A stretch of DNA of 64,000 bases from a virus: the IMG/VR virus record IMGVR_UViG_3300021197_001752, positions 82,706 to 146,705 of that record, one strand, 5' to 3'. Position numbers and translations under genes: made by a program. Numbering within the stretch: the stretch's first letter is position 1; every line of letters begins with the position of its first letter. The notes beneath the pieces are model-generated. The model saw only the letters and a program-made list of their open reading frames with translations, had not been told where the DNA came from and made no database searches. Positions 14,086-21,844 of this stretch are shown here, one piece after another.

Positions 14086-14997
14086 TTAGTCTTGCGACCA
14101 GTTGCTGACCTGGCTGATAAGCTGATTGATCTCTGGCTCAAGGCTAGCGTCAACAAGCCGCTCTCCCGAGTCGTCATCTTTGGTAACGACCCAGTGATAA
14201 ACACCAGAGCATTCGGGACTGATAAGGGTCACATTGTCACCCTTCCATCCGCTGTCCTTATTGACAGGACCGCCAACATAACCGCTGACCAAGCCGTGCC
14301 CGTCTGGCTCTTTCGCATAGTAGCGGTAGTGGCTTTGCTGCTTGAGGTCCTGAGGAATCCGAAGCATACCCTCTTGACCGTCAGGCTTGCGAACCTTGAT
14401 GATGGCTCCCTTGAACCAGTCGTTGAAATCACGTGGAATGCCCGACTCGTCGTCATAATTAGGCTGGGCAACCGCTTCCCAGTTGACACCCGTGACCATG
14501 CACATCACATTTTCATAGTCTTCAATCTTCCAGTTGTACTCTCTGAGCCGCATCAAAGCGCCTGGGACGACGCCAGCATTACTCAAGCAGGCAGCGAGAA
14601 CTCGATGAGCCAGACCTTGCATAGCGTCAGCATCAAGACGATGCTGCTTCTTGGCTGGGCAGGTACGAGCATTGTGTCCATGCTCACCGCAGAAGCCACA
14701 CTGGCGACCACGAGCATTCTTCTTGACCTGAGCAATCTTGCGCTCTTCAATCTCTTCCCAGAGCCAGCGGTCACGCCAGGAGATTTCGTCCTCATCGGCG
14801 TCTTGAATCTTAGCAGCCTCGTTGATCCTGCTGATCCAAGAGGTGGAAGCATAAGCAAGCTCATCTTCCGAGCGGTAAACGCCATACTTCTCAGCAAGTC
14901 TTTCAACTCTGGCGTGTGCTTCTTTGATTTGCGGGCAACCACGACGGTTGTGTCCGTATTGACCACAGTGTTGACATTGATTGGAACGATAGCCCAT
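14086..14997 (-). CDS. Protein with two CCHC zinc knuckles
   Basis: 303 aa. The N-terminus carries CQHCGQYGHNRRGC and residues about 98-111 carry CGFCGEHGHNARTC. Both are C-x2-C-x4-H-x4-C zinc knuckles, which bind single-stranded RNA or DNA. The C-terminal half contains an SH3-like stretch (FKGAIIKVRKPDGQEGMLRI). A strong shared promoter (15020-15047) and AAGGGAG precede it. Zinc knuckles are common in retroviruses and eukaryotic RNA-binding proteins but unusual in phages. Possibly an abundant early nucleic-acid-binding protein. Confidence 0.65.
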   Translation of the reverse strand: MGYRSNQCQHCGQYGHNRRGCPQIKEAHARVERLAEKYGVYRSEDELAYASTSWISRINEAAKIQDADEDEISWRDRWLWEEIEERKIAQVKKNARGRQCGFCGEHGHNARTCPAKKQHRLDADAMQGLAHRVLAACLSNAGVVPGALMRLREYNWKIEDYENVMCMVTGVNWEAVAQPNYDDESGIPRDFNDWFKGAIIKVRKPDGQEGMLRIPQDLKQQSHYRYYAKEPDGHGLVSGYVGGPVNKDSGWKGDNVTLISPECSGVYHWVVTKDDDSGERLVDASLEPEINQLISQVSNWSQD

Positions 14998-15019
14998 ATC
15001 TGTATCTCCCTTACAATTT

Positions 15020-15047
15020 ATATTACCACGGATAGGGGATACGTCAA
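15020..15047 (-). promoter_or_regulatory. Sigma70-like promoter with shared leader (copy 3)
   Basis: Minus strand: TTGACG (15042-15047), 16 bases, TAATAT (15020-15025) in GTGGTAATATAAATTGTAAG. Upstream of the zinc-knuckle gene. Confidence 0.75.
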
Positions 15048-15077
15048 GGAAACTGGCAAATATATTTTATTATTATT

Positions 15078-15662
15078 TTACCTGTCGCCCGTTGAGCCTA
15101 GTGCACCATCGCCTCTGCTTGTGTCGTCGTCATAAATATTATCTGATTCTACCAGGCTGATATTTGTTTCAACCTTTACGAAGACCGCCTGGGCAATCTT
15201 GTCGCCGTCGTGGAGAGTCTGGTTGCGGTGGGTAACGTTGTGAAGGTTCACGAAGATCTCACCAGTATACCCTCGGTCAACAACACAAGCACCCACAAGC
15301 AAGCCACGCTTACTAGCAATACCTGACTTGTTCTTGATCTCCAGCATGTAACCCTCAGGAACTTCGATCCTTAACCCAGTTGGGATTACGGATGAACCAA
15401 ACGGTAGCACGGTTTCAATCTGAGAATCTAGCTCGGGCTTTGGCGTCGGGCAAAAGAACAAGTCCATACCCGCATCAGTGCTGTGGGCCCTCACTGGCAT
15501 CTTAGCATTTTCATGAACTCGCTGTACTCTTACTTGCATATTCTTTTTCTCTACTTTCATTTTATTCCCTGGTCGGTCTGCGCAGGCTGGCTTCAAGTCA
15601 CACCCGCAGTCATAACATTCATCACTAACATTAAATAAATTACTTTGGTCACTGACTGACAA
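15078..15662 (-). CDS. dut: dUTP diphosphatase (trimeric dUTPase)
   Basis: 194 aa. Converts dUTP to dUMP and pyrophosphate, keeping uracil out of DNA. All five motifs are visible: AHSTDAGMDL, NKSGIASKRGL, CVVDRGYTGEI, GDKIAQAVF and SRGDGALGSTG (Phe of the last motif is Leu). The start used is TTG 15662 with GGAG upstream, giving a Cys-rich N-terminal extension (CYDCGCDLKPAC); ATG 15560 with AGGGA would give an ordinary-length enzyme. Overlaps the methyltransferase gene by 14 bases. Confidence 0.85.
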   Translation of the reverse strand: MSVSDQSNLFNVSDECYDCGCDLKPACADRPGNKMKVEKKNMQVRVQRVHENAKMPVRAHSTDAGMDLFFCPTPKPELDSQIETVLPFGSSVIPTGLRIEVPEGYMLEIKNKSGIASKRGLLVGACVVDRGYTGEIFVNLHNVTHRNQTLHDGDKIAQAVFVKVETNISLVESDNIYDDDTSRGDGALGSTGDR

Positions 15663-16218
15663 AATCTAACTCCACATCTGCTTCAACTTCATTGCCATGC
15701 ACGTCCCAGCCATCGGCGGCGGTTCTGGCAAACATTTCTAACTTGGCTTGTTCTGGGAACATCTCTTCAATTCTCTTTCTTACTTCCTCTGGCTTGGCGC
15801 TGTGTTTCCCTCTCATCACTGAGACCATCTGCCGAATGTTGCGGGCACCTCGTGGTTTTGGGATCTTGCCTCGCTTGCCAATCAAACAAAGCTCGACTTG
15901 GCTCATGGTATAAAACCCTGGGTTGACCTTTTGCTTATCCCAGACAAACCCCACAGTTGCCCAGGAGAACCCCCAGGCCTTCAATAGTTCAATCGCTTGA
16001 TCAAGGTGCGGACTCGTTGCCCACATAAACATCAAGCAGTCGTCGTCGCACAAACTTGGTACATCTAACTTCTTTAGATCCTTGAGCTTCATACAGCCGT
16101 AGTGCTTGGTTGCGCCGCCGCTGTCGCTACCACCCTGACCCGTATGCTGAAGCTGCCCCTTATAATCCCAAGGCGGATCTGCATAGATAATCTGATATTT
16201 CTTTACTTCGTCTTGCAT
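15649..16218 (-). CDS. MT-A70 family adenine methyltransferase
   Basis: 189 aa. The catalytic DPPW is in IIYADPPWDYKG near residue 15, and the overall pattern (LMFMWATSPHLDQAIELL, FVWDK) is that of the MT-A70/IME4-like N6-adenine methyltransferases. Probably methylates phage DNA, perhaps against host restriction. Overlaps both neighbours; forms a cluster with a second methyltransferase. Confidence 0.8.
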   Translation of the reverse strand: MQDEVKKYQIIYADPPWDYKGQLQHTGQGGSDSGGATKHYGCMKLKDLKKLDVPSLCDDDCLMFMWATSPHLDQAIELLKAWGFSWATVGFVWDKQKVNPGFYTMSQVELCLIGKRGKIPKPRGARNIRQMVSVMRGKHSAKPEEVRKRIEEMFPEQAKLEMFARTAADGWDVHGNEVEADVELDFVSQ

Positions 16219-16946
16219 AGAACCTCTAACCTTTCGAGGGATTTATTAATATACTCTTCATCAAATTCACAGCCCCTAAACGATCGACCTGTATTTGAAC
16301 AGGCAATCATCGTTGATCCTGAGCCGCTAAAACAGTCTACCACAGTATCGCCAGGTTGTGTATGAGCTTTTATGATTCTCTCTAGCAATGAGATGGGTTT
16401 CTGGGTAGTGTGCCAGCCTGCATATTCCTTGCTTGTGGTGTGGTTGTTCTTAGTCCAAACATCAGTCGGTATCTTGCCCAGCGGATTGTTGCTGGCAGTG
16501 GCACGAACATTCTTCTTCATCTTGTAGGGCACTCGGATATCATCAGCATGAAATGGAAACTCTTTACCTTTGGAATACATTAATATATCTTCATGCTTAC
16601 GGGGAAACTTCTTCTTTGTTCTGCCGCCCCAGTCGTAAGCCCAAATAATCCAGTTTTGATAATGGGCGTCTGGTATCTCGTTGAGAACGTTCAGTTTATA
16701 CCTTAGGAACGTGTCTGTCTTCGTTGTGCCCCAAACATAAAAGCAGGCACCTGGCTTCATGATACGGAAACATTCCTCAGTCCAAACCTTGCACCAATCT
16801 AGATACTCTTGCTCAGAGTCCCACTGGTTATCCCAAGCATCTTTGACAATCTCAAAGTAGGGCGGATCAACCACAACAAGGTCGGCTGATTCATCATCAA
16901 GGGTGCGAAGATATTCCAAACAATCTGCGTGCTTCAAATCAATCAT
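16203..16946 (-). CDS. DNA methyltransferase, N6-adenine/N4-cytosine, beta class
   Basis: 247 aa. DPPY is at about residues 27-30 (VVVDPPYFEI), and the AdoMet motif VVDCFSGSGST lies near residue 207, after the catalytic motif. That order is the beta class of the N6/N4 methyltransferase family. TQKP and E-R-I match too. The recognition site cannot be read from sequence. AGGTAGAG precedes the ATG. With the MT-A70 enzyme it gives two independent DNA methylation activities. Confidence 0.85.
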   Translation of the reverse strand: MIDLKHADCLEYLRTLDDESADLVVVDPPYFEIVKDAWDNQWDSEQEYLDWCKVWTEECFRIMKPGACFYVWGTTKTDTFLRYKLNVLNEIPDAHYQNWIIWAYDWGGRTKKKFPRKHEDILMYSKGKEFPFHADDIRVPYKMKKNVRATASNNPLGKIPTDVWTKNNHTTSKEYAGWHTTQKPISLLERIIKAHTQPGDTVVDCFSGSGSTMIACSNTGRSFRGCEFDEEYINKSLERLEVLCKTK

Positions 16947-16953
16947 ATTTTCT

Positions 16954-17424
16954 CTACCTCGTGAACATGTCTGCTATGTCTGCTGCCCAGGCGTTCGGCT
17001 TACAGATAGGCTCAAAGCCCATGCCCTGGATCATACCTTCAACAGTTGCAAGCATTTTATTACTTTCGGTTTCATCTTTGACATTGACATCTGCGTGTAC
17101 CAACGGAGATCTACCAGTGATGTCTTCTATCATTTGCGCCACTGCGATTGATTCCGTTGTCTCAAATAAAAGTCTCTCTGCTAGTGACTTAAAATTGTCA
17201 ACCTTTACTCTTCGATAGGCCACCAAAACCCCTGAGCCCTTTTGTCGCAGGCATATAGCCGTGCTAACAATTGTATAATCTGTAAACGGCTTACTGTCGG
17301 TACCAACATGGAACGTATACTTATCAGTTGCGCTGGTCTTCTCCAGGGTTGTCTTCAGACAAGGCACAAGCCTACCGCCAAGGAACCTCCACTTACCACC
17401 AGTAGGTAATCGTTTACTCCCCAT
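16954..17424 (-). CDS. RNase H-fold protein of the YkuK/DUF458 type
   Basis: 156 aa. HVGTDSKPF near residue 39 and VHADVNVKDETESN near residue 110 are the acidic motifs of the DUF458 (YkuK-like) RNase H-like family. The substrate is unknown. Lies between the methyltransferases and a conserved small gene; overlaps the latter by 11 bases. Confidence 0.65.
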   Translation of the reverse strand: MGSKRLPTGGKWRFLGGRLVPCLKTTLEKTSATDKYTFHVGTDSKPFTDYTIVSTAICLRQKGSGVLVAYRRVKVDNFKSLAERLLFETTESIAVAQMIEDITGRSPLVHADVNVKDETESNKMLATVEGMIQGMGFEPICKPNAWAADIADMFTR

Positions 17425-17671
17425 CGTGAACCACTAGCTCTACATCAGTATTTTCTGTGTCTGTCTCGACCCAAACACGAGCACCACAGCTTAGTGGCTT
17501 GTGTGGGCTGTATACAACCCTGGCTAGTTCTACACCCTCTTTGGTCATGATGATGGCTTCATGGGCATAGTTGTTCTCTTTGTATGTCTTTACTGTTAAG
17601 ACTGGCTCAAAGGTTTTGTTCTTTGTGTTCCTTCGGATGACGTGTTGGTTGACATGAATTATCTTTTTCAT
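17414..17671 (-). CDS. Conserved phage small protein (PLSCGARVW type)
   Basis: 85 aa beginning MKKIIHVNQHVIRRNTKNKT, with VLTVKTYKENNYAHEA and KPLSCGARVWVETD. I recognise this pattern as a small protein found across phages and metagenomes, without known function. AGAGGAAC and an ATGA junction with the upstream gene. Confidence 0.65.
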   Translation of the reverse strand: MKKIIHVNQHVIRRNTKNKTFEPVLTVKTYKENNYAHEAIIMTKEGVELARVVYSPHKPLSCGARVWVETDTENTDVELVVHDGE

Positions 17672-17928
17672 TGTTCCTCTTCTTCTACGAAAGGATTGAT
17701 CACTGGTGATCGAAGACCGCCACGAGTAAGATCCATAATGATGCCTCTATACAAGATGTCTCTTGCCCCCAGGGCGATTTCTTCGTGGGTAACCATATCG
17801 CTGCTAGTGAACAATGTCTCTACGATACAATCAATTGCTGTCTGATCAAGAGACACTGTGAACTTCATTGTTCCTGATAGGCCACTGTACTCAACGTCAC
17901 CGATCTCTACTTTTAGTTTACTACTCAT
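17668..17928 (-). CDS. Hypothetical protein, 86 aa
   Basis: 86 aa, beta-strand-rich N-terminus (LKVEIGDVEYSGLSGTMKF) and acidic C-terminus (VEEEEQ). AAAGGATTTAGG before the ATG; ATGA junction downstream. Not recognised. Confidence 0.55.
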   Translation of the reverse strand: MSSKLKVEIGDVEYSGLSGTMKFTVSLDQTAIDCIVETLFTSSDMVTHEEIALGARDILYRGIIMDLTRGGLRSPVINPFVEEEEQ

Positions 17929-17938
17929 CCTAAATCCT

Positions 17939-18223
17939 TTACTTTACTTTGGGAATTCCACCGAAGTCGTACATCATATCAAGATACCAGTCATTAAAAG
18001 AACTAGCCTTGGGTCGCTTACGTTTCTTAGCTGGCTTGACTGGAGCCCACTTCATCTGGCGGAGAACCTCACGTAAAACTCGTGGGTCTGTCCGCTTCAG
18101 GTAATTCGTTATTTGATTAGCATGGCGCTGCACCTGGGGCTTGTCCATGTAAGGGCGCTTGTTGCCATGGCTTGGCGCTGCCAAGGTTGTGACTAAAGCA
18201 GTTGCTAAGATAATCTTAATCAT
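17939..18223 (-). CDS. Exported basic small protein
   Basis: 94 aa. MIKIILATALVTTLAAPSHG is a likely signal peptide. The mature part is basic (VKPAKKRKRPKASS), probably acting in the periplasm. Overlaps the end of the upstream HTH gene. Not recognised. Confidence 0.55.
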   Translation of the reverse strand: MIKIILATALVTTLAAPSHGNKRPYMDKPQVQRHANQITNYLKRTDPRVLREVLRQMKWAPVKPAKKRKRPKASSFNDWYLDMMYDFGGIPKVK

Positions 18224-18530
18224 ATTTCACTTTCTTTGGGTCCATGTTTTCAATCTCTTCGTCAGAAACATCTTCGTCAATAAGGTCGTAAATAGAAACT
18301 TTATCCTCTTTCTTGTGCATCTTCCCAGTTAGTATCCCGTGTACTAGCGATGGGCTGATCTTAATTTGATAGTGATTCTTCTTAGCGAACCACTTGGCTA
18401 TCTCTCTCACGCTCATCTTACCTTTTTGCGATCTAATCATTTCTACCTGGCGCTCGGTCAGCTTATGCGAACCCTTCTTAGCTCGCAGTCGATTCTTCCT
18501 CGGTGGTGTCTTTTTATTTTCTTCGCTCAT
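18216..18530 (-). CDS. Helix-turn-helix DNA-binding protein
   Basis: 104 aa. KLTERQVEMIRSQKGKMSVR followed by EIAKWFAKK is a helix-turn-helix with a basic leading arm (RKNRLRAKKGSHK). The C-terminus is acidic. Possibly a regulator. Its start lies about 50 bases from the divergent J-domain gene, so it could act on that shared intergenic region. Confidence 0.6.
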   Translation of the reverse strand: MSEENKKTPPRKNRLRAKKGSHKLTERQVEMIRSQKGKMSVREIAKWFAKKNHYQIKISPSLVHGILTGKMHKKEDKVSIYDLIDEDVSDEEIENMDPKKVKYD

Positions 18531-18567
18531 GATACTATTAATAACACACTTTCCTGATGCCGTAAAG

Positions 18568-18576
18568 CTATTTATA
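18568..18576 (+). promoter_or_regulatory. CTATTTATA motif on plus strand, candidate promoter
   Basis: CTATTTATA lies immediately before the plus-strand J-domain gene. It is the only plus-strand copy found in an intergenic region, which supports the idea that the motif is read in the sense of the gene that follows. Its complement (TATAAATAG) could instead serve the minus-strand HTH gene as a T4-late-type box. Confidence 0.4.
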
Positions 18577-18578
18577 AT

Positions 18579-19247
18579 ATGAGTAATATTAATAAAAGAT
18601 CTAAGATGAAAAACAAAAGACTCAGATCGAAGTACGGGTGGGTTAAAAGCGAAGAGGAGTATACAAGTGACTGCTGCGCTGAAGGCGATAGAGATATGAA
18701 ATCTTCAGATCTTTGGCGTAAGCTTATGGAGTCACGAGGCATATACAGTGGGTATGGTCCTGGGGAGGAGGAGGGCGATGAGCCTGGTGGTCCTATTTCA
18801 ACAGAGGTCAACGATGATGCTAACATATTTGATACCCCAGAAGACCTAGGCCATAACGATGACCCAGATGATGGCGAGGATGTTGAAGCCAGTAAATCAG
18901 CCAAAGACCCCAACGCAAAAAAGCTTTTTAGGAAACTGATAGAAAAAACACACCCAGATAAAACCAACTCAAATGATAACGTAGAAGACTTCTTCAAAGC
19001 TAGAGAAGCATATGAAAACAGCAACCTAGCTGAACTTGTAGCTTTGTGCATGAAGTATAACATTGAAGTGCCTGAGTACTTAGTGGAAGCCGAGAACATA
19101 TCTTTGGAGCAATCTATTAAAGAGATGGAGCAATCTATCAACAGCAAACAGAGTACGCTTGGTTATCTATGGTTCATGGCGAATAGCGACGAGGAAAAGC
19201 AAAGACTACTAGATATGGTGATGGCTCAGTACGGTGACCGCTTCTAG
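18579..19247 (+). CDS. J-domain (DnaJ-like) protein
   Basis: 222 aa, read opposite to its neighbours. Residues about 110-150 read KKLFRKLIEKTHPDKTNS and FFKAREAYENSNLAELVAL, a J-domain with the HPD motif that stimulates Hsp70 ATPases. The N-terminal 100 residues are acidic and low-complexity. No Hsp70 is seen in the window, so it may redirect host DnaK. If transcription starts at the CTATTTATA box, a second ATG at 18606 is the likelier start. The 3' end overlaps a convergent gene by 39 bases. Confidence 0.7.
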   Translation: MSNINKRSKMKNKRLRSKYGWVKSEEEYTSDCCAEGDRDMKSSDLWRKLMESRGIYSGYGPGEEEGDEPGGPISTEVNDDANIFDTPEDLGHNDDPDDGEDVEASKSAKDPNAKKLFRKLIEKTHPDKTNSNDNVEDFFKAREAYENSNLAELVALCMKYNIEVPEYLVEAENISLEQSIKEMEQSINSKQSTLGYLWFMANSDEEKQRLLDMVMAQYGDRF

Positions 19248-19580
19248 GGGGTCAGTCGTCATATGCCGATGAAGCACATAGTCTTGTGCGATATACTTTG
19301 TACCCTCGATAAAAATCTCATATATTCCTTTTGAATCCTTACCTTTCGGCGCTTTGGCTCTAGTAATTATCCCTGAGGTGCCATGGTAGTGCTTGTAATT
19401 ATGCAACACAGGATCAACAATGCTCTTTAGCGATTTAAGTTCTGGTTGAAGAAAGGGGTGATTCGATGTCTGGCTAACCCAGTGGTCTGGTCCATAAGAG
19501 CACATGACAAACCTCTCCTCTTCAGAGGGTTGGTCTGCACAAAACACTAGGTCACCTACAGCAAACTGCATTCTAGACAT
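19209..19580 (-). CDS. SH3-like barrel protein, 123 aa
   Basis: 123 aa with QFAVGDLVFCADQPSEEERF and later YHGTSGIITRAKAPKGKDS and IYEIFIEGTKYIAQDYVL, the 'GDLV...G.I..' SH3-like pattern. Start may be ATG 19580 or 19571. Its 3' end runs 39 bases into the J-domain gene on the other strand. Function unknown. Confidence 0.55.
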   Translation of the reverse strand: MSRMQFAVGDLVFCADQPSEEERFVMCSYGPDHWVSQTSNHPFLQPELKSLKSIVDPVLHNYKHYHGTSGIITRAKAPKGKDSKGIYEIFIEGTKYIAQDYVLHRHMTTDPLEAVTVLSHHHI

Positions 19581-19855
19581 TACTTTGTTTCGTTGAAGCT
19601 GTTGATACGGTTCCTGACCTGATCAATATCTTCAGCCGCATCTTTGATCTGAGCCAGAGAATCTAAGAGAAGGTCTGTGCAGATGTCTTTATCCAAAAGG
19701 ATGTGATCCTTAAACTGTGTTGCACAGGTCTCGATCAGGTCACTCACTAATGATCTCTGTTCCAGTGGTAAGTCCCAGTATCGATCTGCCAACCCAGCAG
19801 CATCTTTAATATGAGACGATAAGTTGTAGTAAATTTGCTCGTCAGATAGCATCAT
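19580..19855 (-). CDS. Helical hypothetical protein, 91 aa
   Basis: 91 aa, nearly all helical, acidic (LSSHIKDAAGLADRYWDL). Overlaps the upstream NlpC/P60-like gene by 14 bases and meets the next gene at TAATG. Not recognised. Confidence 0.55.
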   Translation of the reverse strand: MMLSDEQIYYNLSSHIKDAAGLADRYWDLPLEQRSLVSDLIETCATQFKDHILLDKDICTDLLLDSLAQIKDAAEDIDQVRNRINSFNETK

Positions 19856-20300
19856 TTTTTTCCTCAGTTAGAAGTTGGTGTAGTTTACTTGGAGATAAGT
19901 CAGACAATTCATATACTGGTCCGATAATATTGGTTAGCCTTAGTGCATATATGATCCACTCTGAGCAGTACCACTTGCTCACGCATTTTACAAAGTAATT
20001 CGGTAACGCTTGGCTTACCAACATTCCAACCCAGTCATATTTTTGTCCTTTGGTTTTGCTATAAAATCTTAAGAATATCTTTTTTTGCTCTTCTGTTATG
20101 TGGAATGAAATAAAATCCCATTCACTTTCAACATAATTGCATTTAGTTTTTCTAACGCCTTCAACTATAAACGGCTCTATTGTGTAACATTCTTCATCTA
20201 TTACTAGTTCAGCGTGTGAATACTTGCTCCTGGTCCAATACCTTATGAAGCGATTATGCCATCGACCTTTTCCTTTATAGAAAGCGACCTTGGCTTCCAC
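19842..20300 (-). CDS. NlpC/P60-like (YiiX/permuted papain) hydrolase
   Basis: 152 aa from GTG with AAGGGGG upstream. YSHAELVID (about 27-35) and KWYCSEWIIY (about 109-118) give the His and Cys of the permuted papain-like NlpC/P60 (YiiX/C92) family, here in His-then-Cys order. Known members cut peptide or amide bonds in cell wall or lipid-linked substrates. Phage role could be wall degradation or host modification; no signal peptide is seen. Confidence 0.65.
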   Translation of the reverse strand: MEAKVAFYKGKGRWHNRFIRYWTRSKYSHAELVIDEECYTIEPFIVEGVRKTKCNYVESEWDFISFHITEEQKKIFLRFYSKTKGQKYDWVGMLVSQALPNYFVKCVSKWYCSEWIIYALRLTNIIGPVYELSDLSPSKLHQLLTEEKNDAI

Positions 20301-20310
20301 TGAACCCCCT

Positions 20311-20523
20311 TCAGGTTCCTATGAAATATCCCATAAGAGCCCCGCCTAAGAAAAATATTGGGTTTAGATAGCGATGCATTTCCCGTTGCTGGTGGCATTG
20401 GGCTAACTGAACCGCTAAAGAACCTACTAATTTATCTATGTCTGTCCTAGAGTTTTTAATCAGCAATTGTCCTACAAATGCGATATCATCCTTAGATATA
20501 TTGGGTTTGAAGGGATTATTCAT
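20311..20523 (-). CDS. Small C-terminally anchored membrane protein
   Basis: 70 aa. Polar N-terminus and hydrophobic end PIFFLGGALMGYFIGT. Overlaps the upstream gene by eight bases. Not recognised. Confidence 0.55.
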   Translation of the reverse strand: MNNPFKPNISKDDIAFVGQLLIKNSRTDIDKLVGSLAVQLAQCHQQREMHRYLNPIFFLGGALMGYFIGT

Positions 20524-20875
20524 CTTTATGGAGCCACTTTGGGTTAGAAACCCTTGCCTTGTGCATAACGATACGTAGATGCTTAGCGATAGGCAATGCT
20601 TGCCAAGCCTCTACGGTAAAACACCCTTCAGTTTCGCCATCCTGCGTCACCTCACAACCGAACTTATCGATGAGGCGCTTCTTAAGGTATGTGTACTGTG
20701 TTTTTGTTTCTCTCTGCACATAGATACCAACGATGCCTTTTCCAAAACCGTCAAAGAACTGATCGTTCTTCCACTTCCCAGAAGACACAGCAACTGCATG
20801 TGAATCCTCTGCTAGCCGATAACGAAGACGATTGCTTTCGCAAAACGTTTTAAACCAAGACTTTTCCTCATTCAT
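20516..20875 (-). CDS. Hypothetical protein, 119 aa
   Basis: 119 aa, mixed alpha/beta, basic (KHLRIVMHKARVSNPKWLHK). No membrane segment or recognised motif. Confidence 0.55.
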   Translation of the reverse strand: MNEEKSWFKTFCESNRLRYRLAEDSHAVAVSSGKWKNDQFFDGFGKGIVGIYVQRETKTQYTYLKKRLIDKFGCEVTQDGETEGCFTVEAWQALPIAKHLRIVMHKARVSNPKWLHKDE

Positions 20876-20878
20876 ACT

Positions 20879-21127
20879 CTAACCTTTCATCCTTCTATGG
20901 ATGTTACTGATTACGTCGATCATGGACATACGGCCCGTTACAACACTATTTACGTACATTCTATTATCCTGCAACATGGGTATATAAAGATTCTTCCACA
21001 AATCTATAGTTGGTGGTGATATCTCGGTCAGACCCAATCGAGCAACGTTAGCTTTTGATTGCTCTACACTATCGCCGCCCATCATACTTCTAAGGAAAAC
21101 TAATTCTGCTTTAGTATGCAAGCTCAA
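20879..21127 (-). CDS. Hypothetical protein, 82 aa
   Basis: 82 aa from TTG 21127 with GGAGATAGG upstream. Not recognised. Confidence 0.5.
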   Translation of the reverse strand: MSLHTKAELVFLRSMMGGDSVEQSKANVARLGLTEISPPTIDLWKNLYIPMLQDNRMYVNSVVTGRMSMIDVISNIHRRMKG

Positions 21128-21129
21128 TT

Positions 21130-21243
21130 CTACCTATCTCCAATTCGTTCAGCGACCAGTATGACTGCTATCACTCCCAAGAACGCAAAGCCCAATGCTG
21201 CGTTGACTATGGTATGTCTATATTCTATTACATTTTGCAGCAT
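21130..21243 (-). CDS. Small membrane protein, 37 aa
   Basis: 37 aa starting MLQNVIEYRHTIVNAALGFA with one membrane helix, ending AERIGDR. It lies snugly between two genes (its stop is two bases before the next TTG start), but has only a weak ribosome binding site. Confidence 0.45.
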   Translation of the reverse strand: MLQNVIEYRHTIVNAALGFAFLGVIAVILVAERIGDR

Positions 21244-21246
21244 TTG

Positions 21247-21588
21247 TTAATGCTCTTTGAAAGAAATATGATATTTTTTTAGAGTTATTAACCTGTCGTT
21301 GACCATCTCACTATGAAGCTTCATGGTATCGACCTCTTCTGTGGATACTGGTACCACGCCATCTTTTGGTCTTCTCATTATCAATTCCTCCATCACCCAA
21401 TCAATTTGCCCTGTGACTGTACTGACAAACGCACAAAGATCCCTGAGCATCTCTTTGGTATAGAACTCTTCGTCTTCTTCAAAATTTAGTAGAATAGATT
21501 CTGCATAATTTCTTATCTGCATCAAGTATTCGACGGTAGAGATAACAGTATTTACTTTTATCCCGTAGGTCTTTTTATCGTCAGCCAA
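21247..21588 (-). CDS. Hypothetical protein, 113 aa
   Basis: 113 aa from TTG with AGGGGATG upstream, helical and acidic (YAESILLNFEEDEEFYTKEM). Not recognised. Confidence 0.55.
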   Translation of the reverse strand: MADDKKTYGIKVNTVISTVEYLMQIRNYAESILLNFEEDEEFYTKEMLRDLCAFVSTVTGQIDWVMEELIMRRPKDGVVPVSTEEVDTMKLHSEMVNDRLITLKKYHISFKEH

Positions 21589-21589
21589 A

Positions 21590-21844
21590 TCATCCCCTTA
21601 GCAGCGTCTTACCCGTCTTGAGATGCTCTCGAAGATCAGTGTAACCACCGATAAACCTAGTTCCACTTGGGGTTACTTCGGTTATGATGGGAACAGTCTG
21701 CCAATTATAATTAGACTTCATTTCCTGTAAAAGTTCAGGGTTGCTATCAACTGACGTCACCTGATAGGCTAAGCCACTCTCTCTCAATAGTTCAATTGCC
21801 GATACGCAATAAGGACATGTTGTCCTGGCTACTACATTATACAT
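21590..21844 (-). CDS. Glutaredoxin
   Basis: 84 aa with CPYC active site in ARTTCPYCVSAIELL and the cis-Pro motif WQTVPII, followed by FIGGYTDL. A small dithiol glutaredoxin, likely supplying electrons to ribonucleotide reductase (48153-50024) or other enzymes. Overlaps the upstream gene by eight bases. Confidence 0.85.
   Translation of the reverse strand: MYNVVARTTCPYCVSAIELLRESGLAYQVTSVDSNPELLQEMKSNYNWQTVPIITEVTPSGTRFIGGYTDLREHLKTGKTLLRG

Noticed and set aside
13915-15135. 406-codon plus-strand open frame
   Set aside because: It lies antisense to the zinc-knuckle gene, which has clear motifs, a promoter and a ribosome binding site. The plus-strand product has no recognisable domain.
18572-19147. 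191-codon minus-strand open frame, Ser/Leu-rich
   Set aside because: Antisense to the J-domain gene with its HPD motif. Its composition is what the complement of an acidic coding region gives.
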